A stretch of 59,934 nt of DNA from CALWZE01 sp964645785 (GTDB lineage: Bacteria > Bacillota > Clostridia > Oscillospirales > Ruminococcaceae). Within the stretch, counting starts at the first letter, position 1. Every line of letters begins with the position of its first letter. Under the pieces are notes generated by a model. The model was not told the DNA's origin. It worked only from the letters and a program-made list of their open reading frames with translations, and searched no databases. The DNA is taken from positions 1 through 59,934 of the forward strand of contig CAZYAV010000009.1 in assembly GCA_964645785.1 (NCBI GenBank), written 5' to 3'. A program made the translations under genes and the position numbers. Positions 34,798 through 42,952 of the stretch are shown in pieces.

Positions 34798-35287
34798 AAG
34801 CACAGAATCGGGGGGATGCCTCCCGCTTTAACCGGCGTCTGCCCTGCCGTTGCCTGCGGCAGCCGGAAAGCCGCCGTGCCCCGTTCGGGCGTGCGCAAGG
34901 GACAACCGGCAAGCCGGCGGCCTCGTGCTGTGCGACGAGGCGCCCCGTTCGGGCACATCTATGGGAGAACGGCCGGGCGGCCTGCCGGGAAATTGGATTT
35001 GCGGAATCCCTGCGGAAGCCTGTGCCGGGACAGCTGCCCGTGTGTGGGATAAAGAGCCGGGCGTACAATGCCCTGCGGCTCGGTGCGCCCTGCCGCCCGC
35101 GTAAAGAGGGGAGACGCCGCAGGCTGCGCGCGGGACGGCCTGCCCTTGCGGCGGTGGACGCAGCTGCCTGCCCCGCAAAGAGGCATTACCTGCGGGCGGG
35201 ATAGCCTGGCGCAAATTGCTCTGTTCGGCCGGCACGCCTGTCTGCGGCAGGCCGATTAAATATTATTTAAGTATTGGAGGAAACCGC
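34798..35287. other. Long leader/spacer before rmlA
   Basis: About 490 bp of GC-rich sequence. GCCCCGTTCGGGC-like stretches occur at ~34877 and ~34941. No gene or known riboswitch recognised. If the promoter at 34768 serves rmlA, this is an unusually long 5' UTR. Confidence 0.4.
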
Positions 35288-36172
35288 ATGAAGGGAATCG
35301 TTCTTGCAGGCGGCGCCGGCACACGGCTGTATCCGCTGACGATGGTCACCTCAAAGCAGCTCCTGCCCGTGTACGACAAGCCGATGATCTACTATCCGCT
35401 GTCCACCCTGATGCTGGCGGGCATCAAGGACATCCTGATTATCTCAACCCCCGAGGATACCCCGCGGTTTGAGCATCTGCTGGGGGACGGCAGCCAGTAC
35501 GGCGTGTCGCTGAGCTATCGGGTGCAGCCCTCGCCGGACGGGCTCGCGCAGGCGTTCCTGATTGGGGAATCCTTCATCGGCGGCGACTGCTGCGCGATGG
35601 TGCTGGGGGACAATATCTTTTACGGCAACGGCTTTTCCAAGCTGCTGCGCGAGGCGGTTCACGCGGGGGAGAGCGGCCGGGCGACCGTGTTCGGCTACTA
35701 CGTCAACGACCCCGAGCGGTTCGGCGTCGTCGAGTTTGACAAAAACGGCCGGGCAATCTCGGTTGAGGAAAAGCCGGCGAACCCCAAAAGCAACTACGCG
35801 ATTACGGGGCTGTATTTTTACGACAACCGGGTGGTGGACTTTGCAAAGCGGGTCAAGCCGAGCGCGCGCGGCGAGCTGGAGATCACCAGCCTCAACGAGA
35901 TGTACCTGAAGGACGGCAGCCTCGATGTGCAGCGGCTGGGGCGCGGCTACGCGTGGCTGGATACCGGCACGATGGACAGCCTTGTCGACGCCGCAAACTT
36001 TGTGCAGATGATTGAAAAGCGCCAGAGTATCAAAATCGCGGCGCTGGAGGAAATCGCGTACATCAACGGCTGGATTAACCGGGACACCCTGCTTGCCAGC
36101 GCGCAGCGGTACGGAAAATCCCCCTACGGTATGCACCTGAAGGCCGTCGCGGACGGCAAAATCCACTACTGA
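35288..36172 (+). CDS. rmlA: Glucose-1-phosphate thymidylyltransferase
   Basis: A 294-residue nucleotidyltransferase making dTDP-glucose from dTTP and glucose-1-phosphate. The activation loop LAGGAGTRLYPLT at ~5-17 and the LVLGDN-type block (VLGDNIFYG) at ~104-112 are characteristic, as is VEEKPANPKSNYAITGLYFYD. The ATG at 35288 follows TTGGAGG. rmlB follows after 18 bp; rmlC and rmlD are not in the window, so the final sugar could be rhamnose or another dTDP-6-deoxyhexose. Confidence 0.95.
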   Translation: MKGIVLAGGAGTRLYPLTMVTSKQLLPVYDKPMIYYPLSTLMLAGIKDILIISTPEDTPRFEHLLGDGSQYGVSLSYRVQPSPDGLAQAFLIGESFIGGDCCAMVLGDNIFYGNGFSKLLREAVHAGESGRATVFGYYVNDPERFGVVEFDKNGRAISVEEKPANPKSNYAITGLYFYDNRVVDFAKRVKPSARGELEITSLNEMYLKDGSLDVQRLGRGYAWLDTGTMDSLVDAANFVQMIEKRQSIKIAALEEIAYINGWINRDTLLASAQRYGKSPYGMHLKAVADGKIHY

Positions 36173-36190
36173 GAAAGGGCTTTTTTGCGC

Positions 36191-37258
36191 ATGAAACGTT
36201 ATCTTGTAACCGGCGGCGCGGGCTTTATCGGCTCCAACTTTATCCTCTATATGCTCGGCAAATACAAGGATATCCAGATTGTCAACATCGACGCGCTGAC
36301 CTACGCGGGCAACCTGGAAAATCTCAAGAGCGTGGAGGGGGATAGCCGCTATACCTTTGTTCAGATGAATATCTGCGACCGCGAGGGGGTCAGCGGCCTG
36401 TTTGCGCGGTATGATTTTGACTATGTCATCAACTTTGCGGCCGAGAGCCATGTCGACCGCAGCATCGCAAATCCGGAGATTTTTGTCGAGACCAACGTGC
36501 TCGGCACGGTCAACCTGCTCAACTGCGCCAAAAACGCGTGGTATAAGGACGGCGCGTGGACACCCGGTAAAAAATATTTGCAGGTCTCGACCGACGAGGT
36601 GTACGGTAGCCTCGGCGAAACGGGCTATTTCACCGAGACGACGCCGCTGTGCCCGCACAGCCCCTACTCCGCCTCCAAGGCGAGCGCAGACATGTTCGTC
36701 ATGGCGTATCACGACACCTACGGGATGCCGGTCACCATCACCCGGTGCTCCAACAACTACGGCCCGTACCAGTTCCCCGAAAAGCTGATCCCGCTGATGA
36801 TCAACAACGCCAAAACAAAAAAGCCGCTGCCGGTTTACGGCGACGGGATGAATATCCGCGACTGGCTGTATGTCGAGGATCACTGCAAGGCGATTGACAT
36901 GGTCGCGGCGGGCGGCGCGGCCGGCGAGGTGTACAACGTCGGCGGCCACAACGAGCGCCCCAACATCTTCATTGTCAAGACGATTATCGCCCAGATGCAC
37001 GACAAGGTGGACGGGACAATCGACGAGGGGCTGATCCATTATGTCGAGGACAGGCTCGGCCACGACCGGCGGTACGGCATCGACCCGGAGAAGATCAAGC
37101 GGGATCTCGGCTGGTACCCCGAGACGAAATTTGAGGACGGAATCGTGCGCACGATTGACTGGTACCTTGACAATACGGCGTGGATGGACGGCGTGACGAG
37201 CGGCAGCTACCTCGCCTATTACGAGCAGATGTACGGCGGCAAAAAAGAGCGCGGCTGA
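36191..37258 (+). CDS. rmlB: dTDP-glucose 4,6-dehydratase
   Basis: A 355-residue short-chain dehydrogenase-type enzyme converting dTDP-glucose to dTDP-4-keto-6-deoxyglucose with bound NAD+. VTGGAGFIGSNF at ~6-17 binds NAD, STDEVYG carries the catalytic Thr-Asp-Glu, and YSASKAS holds the active-site Tyr and Lys. ATG 36191 is preferred over an in-frame TTG at 36185. It forms an rmlAB pair feeding surface polysaccharide synthesis. Confidence 0.95.
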   Translation: MKRYLVTGGAGFIGSNFILYMLGKYKDIQIVNIDALTYAGNLENLKSVEGDSRYTFVQMNICDREGVSGLFARYDFDYVINFAAESHVDRSIANPEIFVETNVLGTVNLLNCAKNAWYKDGAWTPGKKYLQVSTDEVYGSLGETGYFTETTPLCPHSPYSASKASADMFVMAYHDTYGMPVTITRCSNNYGPYQFPEKLIPLMINNAKTKKPLPVYGDGMNIRDWLYVEDHCKAIDMVAAGGAAGEVYNVGGHNERPNIFIVKTIIAQMHDKVDGTIDEGLIHYVEDRLGHDRRYGIDPEKIKRDLGWYPETKFEDGIVRTIDWYLDNTAWMDGVTSGSYLAYYEQMYGGKKERG

Positions 37259-37295
37259 GCGGGCTTTCCGCCCGGGCGCGGGAACAGAGAAGCGC

Positions 37296-37332
37296 AGAGC
37301 CGGGCGAGACACTCGCCCGGCTCTATTTCCTT
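37296..37332 (+). terminator. Terminator of rmlAB
   Basis: Perfect 13-bp stem (37296-37308, 37312-37324) with loop ACA, followed by ATTTCCTT. Confidence 0.8.
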
Positions 37333-37337
37333 AGGAT

Positions 37338-37545
37338 GTCGCCCCGGCCAAACCCGACCCACCGCCGGCAGCCTGCGCCGGGCGAACGGGGCGGTTTGGG
37401 CTTGGCCGGGGCGACAGGCTGCGGGCAAACCAGACCTTGCGCGCAGGACAGACCGGCTTCCCCCTGTCCCTGTGCCTTGCGCCGGGGGCGCCGTTATACG
37501 GGGCGGACGCCGGGGTACCGCAGCCTTTGCGGGAACCCCCGGCGC
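37338..37545. repeat. Two large inverted repeats upstream of the bile salt hydrolase gene
   Basis: First pair: 37338-37355 with 37398-37415, 17 of 18 bases paired around a 42-nt loop that can itself fold (GCCGGC.../GCCGGG). Second pair: 37479-37488 with 37536-37545, perfect 10 bp around a 47-nt loop. Both lie between the rmlB terminator and the bile salt hydrolase start, where no ordinary promoter could be found. Confidence 0.7.
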
Positions 37546-37586
37546 ATCGGATGATACAAATGAAAATGACAGGGAGGAGATGGACT

Positions 37587-38564
37587 ATGTGTACAGCCGC
37601 GACCTATAAAACCCGGGACTTTTATTTTGGGCGCACCCTCGATTACGACCTTTCGTATGGGGAAGAGGTTGTCGTCACGCCGCGGAATTTCCCGCTTCAT
37701 TTCCGGGAAGAACCCGCGCAGCGCACCCACTACGCCATGATCGGGGCGGCGTGCGTGATGCAGGGGTATCCGCTGTACTACGACGCGGTCAACGAAAAGG
37801 GGCTCGGCATCGCGGGGCTGAATTTTGTGGGCAACGCCTGCTATTTTGAGCACCGGGCGGGGTGCGCCAACGTCGCGCAGTTCGAGCTGATTCCCTGGCT
37901 GCTGGGGCAGTGTGATTCGGTTGCGGCAGCGCGTGCGCTGCTGGAAACGACCAACCTGCGCAGCCTGCCGTTCAACGACGAGACGCCTCCGGCACAGCTG
38001 CACTGGATGCTTGCGGACAGGGACAGCTGCATCACGGTAGAGTCGGTCAGGGAGGGGCTGCGTATCTACGACAACCCGGTCGGCGTGCTCACCAATAATC
38101 CCCCGTTTGAACAGCAGATGCTCGGGCTCAGCCGGTATATGCAGCTCTCGCCCCGGGAGCCGGAAAACAACTTTGCGGCGGGTCTTGCGCTGAAGCCATT
38201 CAGCCGTGGCATGGGCGCAATTGGCCTGCCCGGGGATCTGTCCTCCCAGTCCCGGTTTGTGCGCGCGGCGTTTGTCCGGATGAATTCCCGTTCCGGGCAG
38301 GGGGAGGCGGAGAGCGTCAGCCAGTTCTTCCACATACTCAACGCGGTCGACCAGCAGCGGGGTTGCTGCATTTTGGAAAACGGCGGCTGCGAAATTACGA
38401 TATACACCGCCTGCTGCAACGCGGACAGGGGCGTCTATTACTACACAAGCTACGACAACCACCAGATTACGGCGGTTGACCTGCACAGGGAACAGCTGGA
38501 CGGCGACACGCTTTCGCGCTACCCCATGGCCGCGCCCGAGCAGATTCGGCTGCAAAACGCCTGA
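37587..38564 (+). CDS. bsh: Bile salt hydrolase (choloylglycine hydrolase family)
   Basis: A 325-residue Ntn-hydrolase that would deconjugate glycine or taurine bile salts in the cytoplasm. MCTAATY supplies the Cys2 nucleophile after Met removal; Arg16 and Asp19 in FGRTLDYD, the Asn pair in VLTNNPPFE and the Arg in SRFVRAAF line up with the catalytic residues of Bifidobacterium BSH. Penicillin V acylases share the fold, but the NNPPF block and length favour BSH. ATG 37587 is fixed by the need for Cys2 and by GGGAGGAG upstream; longer frames are untranslated leader. It is monocistronic, with no neighbouring bile genes apart from the distant BaiN-like flavoprotein. Confidence 0.92.
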   Translation: MCTAATYKTRDFYFGRTLDYDLSYGEEVVVTPRNFPLHFREEPAQRTHYAMIGAACVMQGYPLYYDAVNEKGLGIAGLNFVGNACYFEHRAGCANVAQFELIPWLLGQCDSVAAARALLETTNLRSLPFNDETPPAQLHWMLADRDSCITVESVREGLRIYDNPVGVLTNNPPFEQQMLGLSRYMQLSPREPENNFAAGLALKPFSRGMGAIGLPGDLSSQSRFVRAAFVRMNSRSGQGEAESVSQFFHILNAVDQQRGCCILENGGCEITIYTACCNADRGVYYYTSYDNHQITAVDLHREQLDGDTLSRYPMAAPEQIRLQNA

Positions 38565-38813
38565 CAGCCGGCCGTGCTACGGAGATACACCGCCGCGTCG
38601 CGTGGGCAGGGGGAGACGCACTCCCTGCGCCGCTCCGCCCCGGTGCGCGGAATTTTCCGGCGGCTTCGGCCATGCCGCCGCCCCGGCCTTTCGGACGGGA
38701 ACAGGTGCGGTTTGCCGAACCCGGTGCTGCTGCCGGCTTCGGCGGGGCGGCTTCCCGGCACGGCTGGCGGCTTCGGCTTCTCCACATCCAAAGCGCGGGG
38801 CGGCGATGACGCA
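38565..38813. other. Spacer between bsh and rpmB
   Basis: About 250 bp of GC-rich sequence between convergent genes. No feature recognised apart from the rpmB terminator at its right edge. Confidence 0.4.
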
Positions 38814-38849
38814 AAATAAAAGCCCGGGGTCCGTGACAGACCCCGGGCT
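38814..38849 (-). terminator. Terminator of rpmB
   Basis: Perfect 11-bp stem (38821-38831, 38839-38849), loop CGTGACA, followed on the minus strand by TTTTATTTTG. Confidence 0.85.
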
Positions 38850-38860
38850 CAATTTCGGCT

Positions 38861-39049
38861 TTAGATTGCGCGCGTTACCTTGCCGGAACGCAGGCAACGG
38901 GTGCAGGCGTAGATGTGCTGGGGAACCCCGTTCACAACCGCTTTGACACGTTTTACATTGGGCTTAAAGGTTCTGTTGGAACGTCTGTGCGAGTGGGACA
39001 CCTGAATTCCAAACTGAACGCCCTTGCCGCAGATTTCGCATTTTGCCAT
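38861..39049 (-). CDS. rpmB: 50S ribosomal protein L28
   Basis: A 62-residue protein: MAKCEICGKGVQFGIQVSHSHRRSNR start, CTRCLRSGKV near the end. Both CxxC pairs are present, so this is the zinc-binding form. On the minus strand the ATG at 39049 follows GGAGGTGC. Single gene with its own promoter and terminator, as is usual in Clostridia. Confidence 0.97.
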   Translation of the reverse strand: MAKCEICGKGVQFGIQVSHSHRRSNRTFKPNVKRVKAVVNGVPQHIYACTRCLRSGKVTRAI

Positions 39050-39090
39050 TTTTCTGCACCTCCTTTTTCCCAAGTTTAGTCACGCTTAGT

Positions 39091-39119
39091 ATAATACCAG
39101 AAACGGCGGGCAATTGCAA
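39091..39119 (-). promoter_or_regulatory. Sigma-A promoter of rpmB
   Basis: Minus strand TTGCAA (39119-39114), 17-bp spacer, TATTAT (39096-39091). Confidence 0.65.
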
Positions 39120-39197
39120 GGGCTAAATGCAAGTTTTTTGCGTTTTTTCGCGCAGCCCGCCCAGCCGCCGCGGAGCGATTGTCCGATAAACCGGGCT

Positions 39198-39530
39198 TTA
39201 CCCCTTCAAATTCTTCAAAGCGGACGGATCGTTCTCAAAGATTGCCCCGATATCGGAACAGTTTTCCAGTTCCGGGCAGTTCGCGCAGGTGGCGACGCCC
39301 TTTTTTAACGCACATTGGCGAACGGCGCACATATGCTCGCAAAAAACGGTTTTCACGCCCTCAACGCGGCATCCCCGGCAATTGATATGCTCGGGGAGGA
39401 TGGGCGCTTGATTCAATGCGCCCCACAGCTTTGCGGTTTTCTCCCGCAGCTCCCAGTCATCCCGCATTGTCGCGAGATACGCGTCGCATTTTTCACAATC
39501 CAGTCCGCAATATCCAATCAATTTTTTCAT
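39198..39530 (-). CDS. DUF3795 family Cys-rich protein
   Basis: A 110-residue protein with the DUF3795 pattern: YCGLDCEKCDAYLAT at the start, then CRGC, CEHMCAVRQCA and CANCPELENC. The regularly spaced cysteines suggest metal (zinc or Fe-S) binding. GGGAGGGGCAGCGGC precedes the ATG. It has a promoter whose region is homologous to that of the GNAT gene 1.16 kb away. Function unknown. Confidence 0.88.
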   Translation of the reverse strand: MKKLIGYCGLDCEKCDAYLATMRDDWELREKTAKLWGALNQAPILPEHINCRGCRVEGVKTVFCEHMCAVRQCALKKGVATCANCPELENCSDIGAIFENDPSALKNLKG

Positions 39531-39548
39531 GCCGCTGCCCCTCCCGCA

Positions 39549-39680
39549 AATTCCGGCCTGGTGAGCTGTTTAAAGATTGTAACACGCGGCGCGCGCCATG
39601 GCAACCCGGCTTTATGAAAAATGCCAAAGGTGTCCTGCGGTACGCTGTGCTTAACGGGATATTCGCGGCTTTGTGTTTTT
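39549..39680 (-). promoter_or_regulatory. Promoter module of the DUF3795 gene, copy 1 of a duplicated region
   Basis: Minus strand TTGCCA (39604-39599), 17-bp spacer, TACAAT (39581-39576). The spacer contains the perfect dyad GGCGCGCGCC. The surrounding ~110 bp align with 40712-40838 upstream of the GNAT gene at roughly 70% identity by eye, including GCAAC, TTTATGAAAA and ATTCGCGG in the same order. Confidence 0.75.
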
Positions 39681-39750
39681 CGCGCAGCCCGCAGGCCGCC
39701 GCACGGGCGAGCGGGATGGGAAGAGACCGCACGTGCCGCCCCGGCTATAT

Positions 39751-40010
39751 ATTACAAATAGTATTGCTAAAAACTGAACATACAAAAACACGGAGCTGCC
39801 CACGCTCGAAAACCGAAACCCACAGACTGTCCCGCGGGCGGGTGGAGAGAGACGGGAGGGCGTGCTTCACCTGCTTAAAAATTACTAATAGTATAATTTC
39901 GGCCAAGCATACAAAATTGCGGAGCTCACTCGCAAAATGGGGGAGCGGGAGACAGGTCTTGCATACCCCCACTCCTTCTGTATTACTAACAATTATACTT
40001 CTTATGAATA
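39751..40010. repeat. AT-rich triple repeat block
   Basis: Three copies of a motif like ATTACTAATAGTATAATTTC begin at 39751, 39881 and 39982. The first two are each followed by a related stretch (CATACAAAA...CGGAGCT...CTCG.AAA), giving a ~130-bp imperfect unit. The block is far AT-richer than its surroundings. A minus-strand frame across it repeats short segments such as LRNFVCLAE and LRVFVCSVF, reflecting the DNA repeat rather than a supported gene. Confidence 0.65.
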
Positions 40011-40189
40011 ATCACAGAAGCCGTCCAACTCCCTGAAACCGCGAATCGCGGCGTGCCGGCGGCCGGCTTCACGGCTTCTTTTTTCGCCGGGCGCCGCTTC
40101 GCGCCGTTAATAGCGTATAAATAGAAATCCGTCAAAGTGCCTGCGGCGGACGCTTGCACCATGAAAACGGCCGCCCGACAGGCTCGGGC

Positions 40190-40687
40190 TTATTCGTCCC
40201 ATTCATAGGCCAACTTGGGGCCGCCGTCGAATTGAACCAGCCCGCAATACGCAAACCCCTCCCGGTCAAGTATGTGCTGCATGACCTTGTTTTCCTCCTG
40301 CGTGTCTACCCGGATGGCGTCGATGTGATTGGCAAGGCAAAGCGCTTTTATCAGATTGATCGCTTCCCTGGAGCGTCCGCCGCCTCTTGCCTTGCTGTTG
40401 AAGGCCATTCGATGCACCACAGCATAGGGCCTGTCCGTCTTCCACGCCCCGTCAATCTGGCGATAGGCTGGCTCGTCCCCGACAACGATGCAGCAGTACC
40501 CGATCACACCCTGCTCATTGACAAAGGCATACCCGTTACCCTGCGCAATATCCGCAAGAATGGTCTGCCGCGTGGGATAGTCCGGATGCCACTGCACAAA
40601 TCCCATGGACTTGTGAAAGGCTCTTGCGTCCTCTATGCACTGATAGCACTGTTCGGCCTCGCTTTGCTCCGCTCTCCGCAACTCCAT
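40190..40687 (-). CDS. GNAT family N-acetyltransferase
   Basis: A 165-residue acetyl-CoA-dependent transferase. The core VVHRMAFNSKARGGGRSREAINLIKALC contains strand 4 and the acetyl-CoA pyrophosphate loop (RGGGRSREA in place of the usual RGKGIG-like sequence). It ends DREGFAYCGLVQFDGGPKLAYEWDE, a common GNAT C-terminus. The substrate is unknown. GGGAGG lies upstream of the ATG. It shares a homologous promoter region with the DUF3795 gene and is divergent from the M50 protease gene. Confidence 0.9.
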   Translation of the reverse strand: MELRRAEQSEAEQCYQCIEDARAFHKSMGFVQWHPDYPTRQTILADIAQGNGYAFVNEQGVIGYCCIVVGDEPAYRQIDGAWKTDRPYAVVHRMAFNSKARGGGRSREAINLIKALCLANHIDAIRVDTQEENKVMQHILDREGFAYCGLVQFDGGPKLAYEWDE

Positions 40688-40711
40688 TTTTCAAACGCCT
40701 CCCGGGTTCCA

Positions 40712-40838
40712 GATTCCAGCCTGATGAATTGCGTATAGATTATACCATGCGGCACCTGCCGCAGCAACACAGTTTTATGAAAATCGCCGAATCTTTTTCC
40801 CGGCGTCCCGTTTTTTAAAGGGACATTCGCGGTTTCCC
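40712..40838 (-). promoter_or_regulatory. Promoter module of the GNAT gene, copy 2 of the duplicated region
   Basis: Minus strand TTGCTG (40767-40762), 17-bp spacer, TATAAT (40744-40739). The spacer holds the dyad GCGGCAGGTGCCGC. Aligns with 39549-39680; the -35, -10, spacing and dyad position are all shared. Confidence 0.78.
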
Positions 40839-40839
40839 G

Positions 40840-40868
40840 TTGAATTCTGCGGCGCTTTTCTCTATAAT
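40840..40868 (+). promoter_or_regulatory. Sigma-A promoter of the M50-scp-gerW-rluB cluster
   Basis: TTGAAT (40840-40845), 17-bp spacer, TATAAT (40863-40868), 49 bp before the M50 gene and adjacent to the divergent GNAT promoter module. Confidence 0.75.
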
Positions 40869-40917
40869 AAATACAAACTGTCCGATGCGGCGGTAATACG
40901 GCAGCAGGGGGTGCGCC

Positions 40918-41601
40918 ATGCGGGCGGACGCCTATCAATATATCGCGCGGTTTCTCGCGGTCTTTCTCGTCATCCCGATGCATGAGTGCGCGCACGCGCT
41001 GGCCTCCTACAGGCTGGGCGACCCGACGGCCAAGCAGATGGGGCGGCTGACCCTCAACCCGCTGCGCCACCTTGACCCGATCGGCTGCGCGGCGATGCTG
41101 CTGTGCGGCATCGGCTGGGCAAAGCCGGTGCCGGTCGACCCGCGCTATTACAAGAACCCCAAACGGGGCATGGCGCTGTCGGCGCTGGCAGGGCCGCTCA
41201 GCAATCTGCTGATGGCGTTTGTGTGCATGGTTCCCTACAAATTCGCCATGTACGCGTATTTTGCCTCCTCCCTTTCCGGGCGGGGCAGGTCGGCGGCGCT
41301 GTATTACACCGCGCTGGTTTTGCAGGCGCTGGTGCTGATTAACATCAGCCTCGCGGTGCTCAATCTGCTGCCGGTTCCCCCGTTCGACGGATCCCGGATC
41401 CTCGGGCTTTTTCTGCCGGATCGCGCCTATTTCGGCGTGATGAAGTACGAGCGGTATATTTTTCTCGGCATCTTTGCGATGCTGATGCTCGGGCTGCTCG
41501 ACCGGCCGCTGGGCTTTCTCAACGCGGCGGCGTGGCGCGGGCTCAACTGGCTGTTCGGCCCGCTGGACATTCTGCTGCCGCGGCTGTTCCGGCTGGCCTG
41601 A
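40918..41601 (+). CDS. Site-2 protease family (M50) membrane protein
   Basis: A 227-residue intramembrane metalloprotease with about five membrane segments. HECAH at 22-26 is the zinc-binding HExxH and NLLPVPPFDGSR at ~150-161 supplies the third ligand Asp, the standard M50B arrangement. ALAGPLSNLLMA lies between. It may be a regulated intramembrane protease; substrate unknown. It leads the cluster running into scpA, the usual place for this gene in Clostridia. Confidence 0.93.
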   Translation: MRADAYQYIARFLAVFLVIPMHECAHALASYRLGDPTAKQMGRLTLNPLRHLDPIGCAAMLLCGIGWAKPVPVDPRYYKNPKRGMALSALAGPLSNLLMAFVCMVPYKFAMYAYFASSLSGRGRSAALYYTALVLQALVLINISLAVLNLLPVPPFDGSRILGLFLPDRAYFGVMKYERYIFLGIFAMLMLGLLDRPLGFLNAAAWRGLNWLFGPLDILLPRLFRLA

Positions 41602-41646
41602 GCTACCCTTATTTAGAAAGCGCGCCGCGCGGCGTATAGGTTGTCC

Positions 41647-42393
41647 ATGGAAAAGGTGAAATTCAAGCTGGATGCGTTTGAAGGGCCGCTTGACCTGCTG
41701 CTGCATCTGGTGGCGCAGCACAAAATGCGGCTTGCAGATATCCGCATCTATGAGCTGATTGATCAATATCTCGCGGCTATTGGCTCGGTGGAGCCCGCGG
41801 ATCTCGACCCAACCAGCGAGTTTATCGAGATGGCCGCGCGGCTGGTCTATATGAAATCGGCCGCGCTGCTTCCCCGCCGGGAGGAGAGCGAGGCGCTCGA
41901 ACGGGAGCTGACCGGCCAGCTGGTGGAATATCAGCTGTGCAAGCAGGCCGCCGGGATGCTGCGCAGCCGGACGCAGGGGGTCAGCTTCTTTGTGCGCGAG
42001 CCGATGGAGCTTGCGCTGGACAGCGAGTACCGCGGGCATCACCACGCAAATGCGCTGCTTGCCGCGTATATGAACGTCATGGGCAAAAGCGCGCGCCGCC
42101 TGCCCCCAACAACCGCGCCGTTCGACCCGCTGGTGACCGCGCCGGTTGTGTCGGTGACCAGCCGGATTGTCTATGTGCTGCGCCGCCTGCGGCGGGGCGC
42201 GGCGCGCAAGCTGAACGACTTTTTTGTGGAATCAAAGAGCAGGAGCGAGGCAGTGGCAACCTTTTTGGGGGTGCTTGAGCTGATCCGGTTCCACCGTATC
42301 CGCGTGGAGGACGACGGCACGGTCGTCGCCGTTGCGCGCGGGGAACGCAGAGAAATGGAGCGTGAACAGGCGCATGAACACGAAATTGTATAA
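41647..42393 (+). CDS. scpA: Segregation and condensation protein A
   Basis: A 248-residue kleisin bridging SMC heads. FKLDAFEGPLDLLLHLV near the N-terminus is the ScpA hallmark, and the C-terminal winged helix (VATFLGVLELIRFHRIRVEDDGTV) binds the SMC ATPase head. ATG 41647 is chosen over a TTG two codons upstream; the ribosome site is weak. The 3' end overlaps scpB by 20 bp, so the partners are translationally coupled. Confidence 0.95.
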   Translation: MEKVKFKLDAFEGPLDLLLHLVAQHKMRLADIRIYELIDQYLAAIGSVEPADLDPTSEFIEMAARLVYMKSAALLPRREESEALERELTGQLVEYQLCKQAAGMLRSRTQGVSFFVREPMELALDSEYRGHHHANALLAAYMNVMGKSARRLPPTTAPFDPLVTAPVVSVTSRIVYVLRRLRRGAARKLNDFFVESKSRSEAVATFLGVLELIRFHRIRVEDDGTVVAVARGERREMEREQAHEHEIV

Positions 42394-42952
42394 AGGGGCG
42401 GTCGAGGCGGTTCTGTTCGCGGTTGGAGAGCCGATTGCGGCGGATAAAATCGCGCTTGCGGTCGGCATTGACAAATCGGACGTGGCCGCCCTTATCGGGG
42501 AGCTGAAGCGGGAATATGACGACGGGGCGCGCGGACTCTGCGTGCTGCAATTCGAGGATCGCTATCAGCTTGCGACCCGGCCGCTGTTTGCGGATTTTGT
42601 CACCCGCGCGCTGGATAACCGGCGCAACACGCCGCTGTCCCAGGCGGCGATGGAGGTGCTGGCGATTATCGCGTACAATCAGCCGGTCTCCCGCTCGTTT
42701 ATTGACCAGATCCGCGGGGTGGACAGCAGTTCCGCCGTCTCCAGCCTGGTGACAAAAAATCTGGTTTGCGAGGCGGGGCGGCTGGATTTGCCCGGGCGGC
42801 CGATTGCGTTTCGCACAACCGACAATTTCCTGCGCTGCTTTGGGCTGTCGAGCCTCGAGGAGCTGCCTGCCGTCCACGGCGCGGGGGAGGAGGAGCAGCC
42901 GGGGCTGCAACCCGATGCGGAGGACGAGATAGAGGAGATGACGCTCGAGTGA
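42374..42952 (+). CDS. scpB: Segregation and condensation protein B
   Basis: A 192-residue protein with two winged helices; AVEAVLFAVGEPI and PLSQAAMEVLAIIAYNQPVSRSFIDQIRGVDSS are diagnostic. It dimerises and binds the ScpA linker in the SMC complex that organises the chromosome. The C-terminal ~30 residues are acidic. Start ATG 42374 lies inside scpA; a GTG at 42362 is possible but overlaps its ribosome site. Confidence 0.95.
   Translation: MNTKLYKGAVEAVLFAVGEPIAADKIALAVGIDKSDVAALIGELKREYDDGARGLCVLQFEDRYQLATRPLFADFVTRALDNRRNTPLSQAAMEVLAIIAYNQPVSRSFIDQIRGVDSSSAVSSLVTKNLVCEAGRLDLPGRPIAFRTTDNFLRCFGLSSLEELPAVHGAGEEEQPGLQPDAEDEIEEMTLE

Noticed and set aside
39745..39972. 75-codon minus-strand frame in the AT-rich repeat block
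   Set aside because: Contains repeated segments that follow the DNA repeat; no ribosome site and no recognised family, so kept as a repeat, not a gene.
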